From Xylanibacter rarus (GTDB taxonomy: Bacteria; Bacteroidota; Bacteroidia; Bacteroidales; Bacteroidaceae), in the NCBI RefSeq assembly GCF_001275135.1, contig NZ_LFQU01000004.1, forward strand, positions 97,099-161,098: a stretch of 64,000 bases of DNA, in the 5' to 3' direction. How positions within the stretch are numbered: position 1 is the stretch's first letter; each line of letters starts with the position of its first letter. The position numbers and the translations under genes are program-made. Below, one piece after another: positions 49,346 to 56,254 of this stretch. The notes beneath the pieces were generated by a model, which ran no database searches, was not told the origin of the DNA, and was given only the letters and a program-made list of their open reading frames with translations.

Positions 49346-49876
49346 ATGAACAACAAAACGCTATTGGAGAATCTGAGATGTATTCCTGATTTTCCGCAGA
49401 AAGGAGTAAATTTCAGAGACGTAACAACACTGTTTAAGAATCCGAAATGTCTCCAGATAATGGAAGACGAGCTTTACGAGATGTACAAAGACAAGGGCGT
49501 AACCAAGATTGTGGGCATAGAGAGCCGCGGCTTCGTCATGGCCTCTGCACTGGCCATAAAGCTCAACGCCGGCGTTGTTTTGTGCCGTAAGCCCGGCAAG
49601 CTGCCCGGCGAAACCGTACAGGAGAGCTACTCGAAGGAGTACGGCACCGACACTATCGAGATTCATAAGGACGCCATCACCGAGGACGACATCGTGCTGC
49701 TGCACGACGACCTGCTGGCTACAGGCGGCACCATGAAGGCTGCGTACGACCTTGTGAAGAAGTTTAACCCGAAGAAAGTATACGTAAACTTCCTCATCGA
49801 ACTTATACACGAAGACCTCAACGGCCGCAGCAACTTCGAAGAAGGCACAGACATAACAAGCCTGCTGCAGGTATAA
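49346..49876 (+). CDS. apt: Adenine phosphoribosyltransferase
   Basis: A 176-residue purine-salvage enzyme that makes AMP from adenine and PRPP. The PRPP-binding motif is VLLHDDLLATGGTMKAA (about 126-142). The N-terminal IPDFPQKGVNFRDVTTLF and the flexible-loop region GKLPGETVQESYSKEYG fit the Apt family. A standard-length cytoplasmic homodimer. The gene sits between the two parS sites and ends against R2 element 3. Confidence 0.96.
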   Translation: MNNKTLLENLRCIPDFPQKGVNFRDVTTLFKNPKCLQIMEDELYEMYKDKGVTKIVGIESRGFVMASALAIKLNAGVVLCRKPGKLPGETVQESYSKEYGTDTIEIHKDAITEDDIVLLHDDLLATGGTMKAAYDLVKKFNPKKVYVNFLIELIHEDLNGRSNFEEGTDITSLLQV

Positions 49877-49881
49877 ATTTT

Positions 49882-50231
49882 TAGGAGTTAAAGAAGTTAG
49901 AGTAGTTATCGCCCACTGCGCGGGCTAAGGAGTTAAAGCCATTAGCCCGCGCTTTATTACAAAACTTCTTATGTTGCAAGAGCAAAATAACGGGCATTAT
50001 TTATATCTTTAAAAGAGTATTCAGAGATATAAGACTGATACCTTATAGAAGCTACCATTACGTATGCCGACACATTATAGCATTCCGAAACGCTACAGAC
50101 ATAATGCTATAATATTCATCAAGCCAAAGCTCACTACATACAGAATAAGGACACATAGGCAAGGCGTATTCAACCGGCAAGGCAAATGGCTTTAACTACT
50201 CTAACTACCATAACTCCTTTAACTCCTCTAT
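49882..50231. repeat. R2 MITE-like intergenic element 3
   Basis: Fills the apt-uvrC gap. The left arm (49882-49948) has GGAGTTAAAG repeats and a hairpin GCCCAC-tgc-GCGGGC (49911-49925, one mismatch). The right arm (about 50185-50231) is the inverted partner (GGCTTTAACTAC ... CTCCTTTAACTCC). It is followed within 5 nt by parS site 2. Confidence 0.78.
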
Positions 50232-50235
50232 TTAA

Positions 50236-50251
50236 AGTTTCACGTGAAACA
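50236..50251. other. parS-like ParB-binding site 2
   Basis: AGTTTCACGTGAAACA; the inner 14 bp (GTTTCACGTGAAAC) are a perfect palindrome identical to site 1, which lies 1.6 kb upstream. Confidence 0.82.
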
Positions 50252-50291
50252 AATTTTTTCAAAACCATTTTAAATAAGGCACTTACGCGGC

Positions 50292-52166
50292 ATGACTAAA
50301 GAAGAAAACGAGAAGAGGCTGGCACGGCTGAAGGCCATTGTGAGCAACCTGCCCGACAAGCCGGGCAGCTATCAATACTATGACGAGAGCGGCACCATAA
50401 TATATGTTGGCAAGGCCAAGAACCTGAAGAACCGCGTGTCGTCCTACTTTCATAAGGAAGTGGACAGATACAAGACCAAGGTGCTTGTAAGCAAGATTCA
50501 CGACATAACATATACCGTGGTGAACAGCGAAGAAGACGCGCTGCTGCTCGAGAACAGTCTGATAAAGAAATATCAGCCCAAATACAACATTCTGCTCAAA
50601 GACGGCAAGACTTACCCCTCTATCTGCGTAACTAAAGAATATCTGCCGCGCATATTCAAGACGCGCACAATAAACAAGAAATGGGGCTCTTATTACGGCC
50701 CTTACAGCCATCTGCCTTCGATGTATGCCGTGCTCGACCTGATAAAAAAGCTGTATAAGCCGCGCACCTGCCGCTTTCCGATAACGCGCGAAGGCATCGA
50801 ACAGGGCAAATATAAGCCCTGCCTGGAGTATCACATCAAGAACTGCGGCGCGCCGTGCATAGGCAAGCAGAGCTACGAGGAGTATCAGGAGAGCATCGCC
50901 CAGGCGCGCGAAATACTGAAAGGAAACACGCGCGAGCTGTCGAAAATGCTCTTCGCGCAGATGCAGAAACTGGCCGAAGAACTGCGTTTTGAGGAGGCAG
51001 AAGCCATAAAACAGAAGTATCTGCTGCTCGAAAACTTCTGTTCAAAGAGCGAAGTGGTGAGCCACACGATCAATAATGTAGACGTTTTCTCGGTAACAGA
51101 CGACGAAAAAACGGCCTATGTGAACTATATCCACGTGATGAACGGCAGCATAAACCAGGCCTTTACGTTCGAGATGAAGAAGAAGCTGAACGAGAGCGAA
51201 GACGAGATTCTGCAGCTCGGAATACTGCAAATACGCGAGAAAGTGGGCAGTACGTCGCGCGAAATAATAGTGCCTTTTATCCCCGACATGACGCTCGAAG
51301 GCGTTACGTTCACCGTGCCGCAGCGAGGCGATAAGAAGACGCTGCTCGACCTGTCGGTGATGAACGGCAAACAGTATCGTTTCGACCGCCTGAAACAGGC
51401 CGAAAAGCTCAATCCGGAGCAGAAATCAGTGCGCCTGATGAAGGAAATTCAGAACGCCCTGAAGCTGCCCAAGATGCCTTATCAGATAGAGATGTTCGAC
51501 AACTCTAACATCAGCGGAACCGACGCCGTGGCGGCCTGCGTGGTGTTCAAGAAGATGAAACCGAGCAAGAAAGACTACCGGAAATACATAATAAAGACGG
51601 TTACAGGCCCCGACGACTATGCCTCGATGCAGGAGGTTGTAAGGCGCCGCTACACCCGTCTGCGCGACGAAGGACAGCCCCTGCCCGACCTCATAATAAC
51701 CGACGGCGGACAGGGACAGATGAGCGTGGTCAGAGAGATTGTAGAGGGCGAACTTCACCTCGACATTCCTATAGCCGGACTGGCCAAAGACGACCGCCAC
51801 CGCACCAACGAACTGCTCTACGGATGGCCGCCCGTAGTGGTCGGAATGAAGACCGACAGCGAGCTTTTCCACCTGCTAACGCACATGCAGGACGAGGTGC
51901 ACCGCTTTGCCATAACCTTCCACCGCGACAAGCGCAGCAAGCATGCGCTGCACTCGGAACTGGACGACATTAAGGGCATCGGACCCAAGACAAAAGACCT
52001 GCTGCTGAAGGAACTGAAGACCGTGAAGCGCATAAAGGAGACCGACCTTGACAAGCTGACATCGCTGCTCGGAAAAGCCAAGGCATCCATGGTATACAAC
52101 CACTTCAACGGCGGGCAACAGACCGCAGCAGAAGACTGCCCGGAAGAGCAGCAAGACGAGGCGTAA
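50292..52166 (+). CDS. uvrC: Excinuclease ABC subunit C
   Basis: A 624-residue nuclease of nucleotide-excision repair that makes both incisions around a UvrB-bound lesion. The GIY-YIG domain is at the N-terminus (GSYQYYDE, IIYVGKAKNLKNR). The UvrB-binding motif lies near 215-250 (LAEELRFEEAEAIK). The RNase-H-like endonuclease domain (FDNSNISGTDAV, ITDGGQGQ) and a C-terminal helix-hairpin-helix (IKGIGPKT) follow. The start ATG 50292 lies 40 nt past parS site 2. Confidence 0.97.
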   Translation: MTKEENEKRLARLKAIVSNLPDKPGSYQYYDESGTIIYVGKAKNLKNRVSSYFHKEVDRYKTKVLVSKIHDITYTVVNSEEDALLLENSLIKKYQPKYNILLKDGKTYPSICVTKEYLPRIFKTRTINKKWGSYYGPYSHLPSMYAVLDLIKKLYKPRTCRFPITREGIEQGKYKPCLEYHIKNCGAPCIGKQSYEEYQESIAQAREILKGNTRELSKMLFAQMQKLAEELRFEEAEAIKQKYLLLENFCSKSEVVSHTINNVDVFSVTDDEKTAYVNYIHVMNGSINQAFTFEMKKKLNESEDEILQLGILQIREKVGSTSREIIVPFIPDMTLEGVTFTVPQRGDKKTLLDLSVMNGKQYRFDRLKQAEKLNPEQKSVRLMKEIQNALKLPKMPYQIEMFDNSNISGTDAVAACVVFKKMKPSKKDYRKYIIKTVTGPDDYASMQEVVRRRYTRLRDEGQPLPDLIITDGGQGQMSVVREIVEGELHLDIPIAGLAKDDRHRTNELLYGWPPVVVGMKTDSELFHLLTHMQDEVHRFAITFHRDKRSKHALHSELDDIKGIGPKTKDLLLKELKTVKRIKETDLDKLTSLLGKAKASMVYNHFNGGQQTAAEDCPEEQQDEA

Positions 52167-52324
52167 AGAGGCGCCGAAACGTGCCTGACAAGGCTGCAAA
52201 AGACATGCCCTGAGGGCCTCACAGGCGCATTCTGACGGCCACGAAACATGGTAGGCAGCACTGCAAAAAGACACGGAAAAAAGCGGCAGAGACAGGCAAA
52301 AATAACCTTTTTTCATATAAAACA

Positions 52325-52356
52325 TTTGGCAATAAGAAGCAGAAACGCTAACTTTA
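52325..52356 (+). promoter_or_regulatory. Candidate promoter of dtd
   Basis: TTTG at 52325-52328, a 20-nt spacer and TAACTTTA at 52349-52356 (last base differs from consensus). Confidence 0.5.
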
Positions 52357-52369
52357 CAACTAAAAACAA

Positions 52370-52822
52370 ATGAAGATAGTAATACAGCGCGTAAGCCGCG
52401 CGTCGGTAACGATTGACGGACAGGTAAAGTCGGCCATCGGCAAGGGCTACATGATACTGCTCGGAGTGGCAGAAGGCGACACGTCGGAAGATGTCGACTG
52501 GCTGGTAAAGAAGGTGGCATCGCTGCGCGTCTTCGACGACGAACAGGGCGTGATGAACATACCTATAACAGCCATCAACGGCGAGATACTCGTCATCAGC
52601 CAATTCACCCTGCTGGCATCCTACAAGAAAGGCAACCGCCCCTCATGGATTCATGCCGCCAAGCATGAAGTTTCTATTCCGCTATACAACGAGTTCTGCG
52701 ACAAGCTGAGCCGCGAAATAGGCCGCCAGGTAGGCACGGGCGAGTTTGGAGCCGACATGAAGGTTGAGCTGATGAACGATGGTCCCGTAACCATCTGCAT
52801 GGACACCAGACACAAGGAATAG
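52370..52822 (+). CDS. dtd: D-aminoacyl-tRNA deacylase
   Basis: A 150-residue proofreading enzyme that removes D-amino acids (and glycine) wrongly attached to tRNA. Both active-site signatures are present: SQFTLLA (about 80) and NDGPVTI (about 138, with the Gly-cisPro pair). Full length and cytoplasmic. It is part of the co-directional run uvrC-dtd-mazG-deoC. Confidence 0.95.
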   Translation: MKIVIQRVSRASVTIDGQVKSAIGKGYMILLGVAEGDTSEDVDWLVKKVASLRVFDDEQGVMNIPITAINGEILVISQFTLLASYKKGNRPSWIHAAKHEVSIPLYNEFCDKLSREIGRQVGTGEFGADMKVELMNDGPVTICMDTRHKE

Positions 52823-52976
52823 CCGCCACGCCCGGTGCATCAGGCAGGCCAAGACGGCAGCTGAAAGCACAACAAACCGCATTTAAGCCCCTCTGAGGCC
52901 ACAAAACAGCACCGGCGGCATAGTTATAAGCAAAAGGAGAGAAAACGCCTTACAAGCAAAATAAACGCATAAATAT

Positions 52977-53321
52977 ATGGACAACGACATAACAATACGC
53001 GAGGCACAGCAGCTCGTAGACCAATGGATAAAGCAGTATGGTGTGCGCTACTTCAGCGAACTGACCAACATGGCATGCCTCACCGAGGAGGTGGGCGAGC
53101 TGGCGCGCATCATGGCACGCAAGTATGGCGACCAGAGCTTCAAGCAGGGCGAAGAACAAGACCCGGCAGACGAGATGGCCGACGTGCTGTGGGTGCTGAT
53201 GTGCCTGGCAAACCAGACGGGAGTTGACCTCACGGAGGCACTAAGAAAGAACCTCGAAAAGAAGACCAGCCGCGACAAGACGAGGCATATAAACAATGAA
53301 AAATTAAAAAGCAAAAATTAA
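52977..53321 (+). CDS. MazG-like nucleotide pyrophosphohydrolase
   Basis: A 114-residue all-alpha NTP pyrophosphatase of the single-domain MazG-like type. The metal-binding pattern is visible as EEVGELAR (about 38-43) and DEMADVLWVL (about 63-72). It probably clears a non-canonical nucleotide; the substrate is unknown. The C-terminal tail is basic and is encoded by an AT-rich AATTAAAAA tract that also forms the gap to deoC. Confidence 0.9.
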   Translation: MDNDITIREAQQLVDQWIKQYGVRYFSELTNMACLTEEVGELARIMARKYGDQSFKQGEEQDPADEMADVLWVLMCLANQTGVDLTEALRKNLEKKTSRDKTRHINNEKLKSKN

Positions 53322-53334
53322 AAATTATATCATT

Positions 53335-54288
53335 ATGGCAACAGAAAACGACAACAAGAAGCACGAATGCTCACACGAGCACAAGCACGAGACAGAGTTT
53401 CCGAAAATGAGCAAATACGACGAGGCTCTGAGCAAATATAACACCGAGATTGACGACGCTGAAGTGCGCGAGGCAGTAAAGAAGATTATAGCCGAGAAGG
53501 TGCACGAGAACGACACGCCGGAGATAAAGAAATTCCTCTTCGGAAGCATCGAACTGACATCGCTCAAGACCACCGACTCGGAGGAAAGCATACTGGCCTT
53601 CACGGAGAAGGTGAACGAGTTTGACGCCACCTACCCCGACCTGCCCCACGTGGCAACAATCTGCGTATATCCATGCTTTGCCAAGACCGTGAGCGAGTCG
53701 CTCGAAATCGACGGCGTAGAGATAGCCTGTGTTTCAGGCAGTTTCCCGTCTTCACAGGCCGTTATCGAGGTCAAGGTGGCCGAGACAGCGCTTGCCGTTA
53801 AGGACGGTGCAACGGAGATTGACATCGTTATGCCCGTGGGCAAGTTCCTCAGCGGCGACTATGAAGGCGTGGCCGACGACATCAACGAGCTGAAACAGGC
53901 ATGCGGCGAAGCTCCTATGAAGGTTATCCTCGAGACAGGATGCCTCAAGACAGCCTCTAACATAAAGAAGGCTTCAATAATAGCGATGTATGCCGGCGCC
54001 GACTATATCAAGACGTCTACGGGCAAGCTTGAGCCTGCCGCTACGCCGGAGGCTGCTTACGTGATGTGCCAGGCCATCAAGGAATACTACGACGAGACAG
54101 GCATACAGATTGGTTTTAAGCCCGCAGGAGGCATCAATTCGGTGATGGACGCACTTATCTACTACACCATCGTTAAAGAGGTTCTGGGCGAAAAATGGCT
54201 CACCAACAAGTGGTTCCGCCTCGGCACAAGCCGTCTGGCCAACATGCTGCTAAGCGAACTGCTCGGCGAAGAGACAAAATTCTTCTAA
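53335..54288 (+). CDS. deoC: Deoxyribose-phosphate aldolase
   Basis: A 317-residue class I aldolase that splits 2-deoxyribose-5-phosphate into glyceraldehyde-3-phosphate and acetaldehyde in deoxynucleoside breakdown. The Schiff-base lysine is Lys226 in YIKTSTGK. The DIVMPVGKF and GFKPAGGI motifs, which contain the other active-site residues, are present. The N-terminus carries about 60 extra residues, including a His-rich start (KKHECSHEHKHE), longer than minimal DeoC. It is the last gene of the run, closed by a long hairpin. Confidence 0.95.
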   Translation: MATENDNKKHECSHEHKHETEFPKMSKYDEALSKYNTEIDDAEVREAVKKIIAEKVHENDTPEIKKFLFGSIELTSLKTTDSEESILAFTEKVNEFDATYPDLPHVATICVYPCFAKTVSESLEIDGVEIACVSGSFPSSQAVIEVKVAETALAVKDGATEIDIVMPVGKFLSGDYEGVADDINELKQACGEAPMKVILETGCLKTASNIKKASIIAMYAGADYIKTSTGKLEPAATPEAAYVMCQAIKEYYDETGIQIGFKPAGGINSVMDALIYYTIVKEVLGEKWLTNKWFRLGTSRLANMLLSELLGEETKFF

Positions 54289-54327
54289 AAGAGGGATTGT
54301 GAGGGCCCGGAGATGATGGGACCTATA

Positions 54328-54412
54328 AGACTTATGGGGCTGATAAAACATGAGCATAATAGGCTAACTGACAGCTGATTAGCCATGTTTTACAGCCTCA
54401 TAAGTCATTTTT
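54328..54412 (+). terminator. Long hairpin after deoC
   Basis: Arms of about 24 bp (54329-54352 and 54384-54407) with a few mismatches, an inner GGCTAA/TTAGCC stem, and a T-run after it. It contains the same GACTTATGGG core as the R3 tracts. Confidence 0.7.
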
Positions 54413-54463
54413 AACCTTAACAACAAGCCGCAAAACGCGGCATTTAACCTGCAACAAAAACAC

Positions 54464-55018
54464 ATGGAAAACAACTTTATTCAGCAGCGCGGACACTACA
54501 GATAACTTATTGTTCGTCAGAAGGCTGAATGTATTTATGACATCACTTTTTATTTTGCGCATAAATATCCCGACAAGGCCGACAGAACCATCGACCAAAT
54601 GATTCAGGCTGCACGCTCAGGCAAGCAGAATATTGCCTAGGGAAGCGCAGCAAGCAGCACCTGGAGAGAGGCCGAACTGAAGCTTACAAACGTTGCAAAA
54701 GCCAGTCTGCAGGAGCTTTTAATTGATTATGAAGACTATCAGAGAGTAAGAAATCTTGAACAATGGAGCGTCAACAGCACTAAGGCAATGCAGACAAGAA
54801 AAGCATGCAAGAAGCATACAGACAGCGCCTATTTCTGCAAGACCATAACGGTAAGGCCGGACGAGACAATAGCCAACATAGCGATAACTCTTATTCATCA
54901 GACTGACTCGCTGCTGAGAAAGCTCATAGATCATCTGAAAACCGAGTTCTTGACACACGGAGGAATAAAAGGAGAGATGTATGCGGCACGCAAAGAATGG
55001 CGCAGACAGAACCAATAA
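54464..55018 (+). pseudogene. Four-helix-bundle-suffix protein gene with two nonsense mutations
   Basis: One continuous frame of 185 codons reads as a four-helix-bundle-suffix family protein (FIQQRGHYR, TIDQMIQAARSGKQNIA, TNVAKASLQELLIDYEDY, TVRPDETIANIAITLIHQ). It is interrupted by TAA at 54503 and TAG at 54638. Both fit single-base changes from the residues expected in the family (Ser and Glu). There are no frameshifts, so inactivation looks recent. An internal ATG at 54788 leaves a 76-residue open tail. The function of the family is unknown. Confidence 0.78.
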
Positions 55019-55104
55019 TAAGCCAACAAAAAACGCAGAACCTGCCTTTTCAGCAAGCCCTGCGCAATATCTAAAATCTCTGATTTTCAACAAATTACAG
55101 GTCA

Positions 55105-55157
55105 CATAAGTCCCATTACTCCCATAACAGTTCTCATCGCTCCCATCAGAAGACATA
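55105..55157. repeat. CCCAT-rich tract (R3), copy 3
   Basis: CATAAGTCCCATTACTCCCAT and similar repeats in the gap between the pseudogene and the polyprenyl synthase stop. Related to 9016-9056 and 17877-17949. Confidence 0.5.
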
Positions 55158-55189
55158 ATCCCCCAAGAATCTCTCTATCGCTCTCTACT

Positions 55190-56170
55190 TTACTTTGTCC
55201 TCTCAATGACAAAGCTCAGATAGGCCTCGAGACTGCGGCGAAGCGCGTCGTCAGTAACCTCAGTTTCGATAAACTCCATTGCCTCGCGGCGCATTTCCTC
55301 CATGCGTTTCTCGGCATATTCAATGCCCCCGTGCTCCTTGGTATAGTCCACCAGGATGGCTATTTCGTCCTGAGTTATCGTGCGCTCCTTCACCTTATAG
55401 GCCAGCTTGCGTATGCTGTCGGGCGCCGAGTTGTTCACGGCATAAATGGCAGGCAGCGTCAGCTTGCCCTCAGCCATGTCGTTGCCAGTAGGCTTGCCTA
55501 TTTCCGACGAGTCGTAATAGTCGAAGATGTCGTCTCTTATCTGGAAGATTATGCCCAGCGTCTGACCGAATTTCATGGCCTTGCCTATCTCGCTTTCAGG
55601 CATTCCGGCAGATATCGCACCCATTGCGCAGCATGCCTCAAAGAGCGCGGCTGTCTTCTGACGTATCACATTATAGTAGATTTCTTCTGAAATCTGCTCG
55701 TTGGATATGCTCGTAAGCTGCAGTATCTCGCCGTTAGACAGCGTCCTTCCCAGTTCAGCCAAATATTTGATTATCAGTTCGTTGTGCGTCTCAGCCACAT
55801 GCAGCAGCGCCGTAGAAAGGATATAGTCGCCAATGAGCACTGCCACTTTGTTGTCATACAGGGCATTGACCGATGCCTGGCCGCGCCTCTCGGTGCTCTC
55901 GTCAACCACGTCGTCGTGCACCAAGCTGGCCGTATGCAGCAGCTCCAGGCCCACTGCGGCGTGCAGTGTGGCGCTGCTCACCGAGCCATAGTTCTTGGCC
56001 ATGAGCAGTATTAGCATGGGGCGCATGCGCTTTCCGGCGCGCTGGCGTATACGCCTGAAGATTTCTTCCTGCAGGTTGTCCGTATGTGTGAGCGACTTGT
56101 TGAACAGACTGATGAAGTCATCGAGTTCTGCTTTTATGGGCTCCTTAATAAGAGATAAATAATCCATCAT
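55190..56170 (-). CDS. ispB: Trans-polyprenyl diphosphate synthase
   Basis: A 326-residue all-helical prenyltransferase that extends isoprenoid diphosphates with isopentenyl diphosphate. The first Asp-rich motif is HDDVVDE (about 84-90) and the second is RDDIFDYYD (about 215). The residue five places before the first Asp is a small Ala, which fits long-chain products such as the menaquinone side chain used with the fumarate reductase here. Exact chain length is not readable. The start is ATG 56170 or the adjoining ATG 56167. It is divergent from polA. Confidence 0.88.
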   Translation of the reverse strand: MMDYLSLIKEPIKAELDDFISLFNKSLTHTDNLQEEIFRRIRQRAGKRMRPMLILLMAKNYGSVSSATLHAAVGLELLHTASLVHDDVVDESTERRGQASVNALYDNKVAVLIGDYILSTALLHVAETHNELIIKYLAELGRTLSNGEILQLTSISNEQISEEIYYNVIRQKTAALFEACCAMGAISAGMPESEIGKAMKFGQTLGIIFQIRDDIFDYYDSSEIGKPTGNDMAEGKLTLPAIYAVNNSAPDSIRKLAYKVKERTITQDEIAILVDYTKEHGGIEYAEKRMEEMRREAMEFIETEVTDDALRRSLEAYLSFVIERTK

Positions 56171-56185
56171 GCTGCAATTTTAATA

Positions 56186-56193
56186 CAAAAGTA
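56186..56193 (-). promoter_or_regulatory. Candidate -7 element for the polyprenyl synthase
   Basis: TACTTTTG on the minus strand, 15 nt upstream of the start; the -33 partner is weak. Confidence 0.4.
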
Positions 56194-56254
56194 ATTATTT
56201 TATCGGATTAATGCTAAAAAATTAGTAATTTTACACGTAAAAAACTCATATTAC

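Noticed and set aside
48600-50290. A replication origin between mnmG and uvrC
   Set aside because: parS sites support proximity, but no cluster of DnaA boxes or strongly AT-rich unwinding region was seen, and dnaA is not in the window.
54464-55018. Programmed stop-codon readthrough in the four-helix-bundle-suffix frame
   Set aside because: Two different stop codons at unremarkable contexts and no stimulatory structure; simple nonsense mutation is the better explanation.
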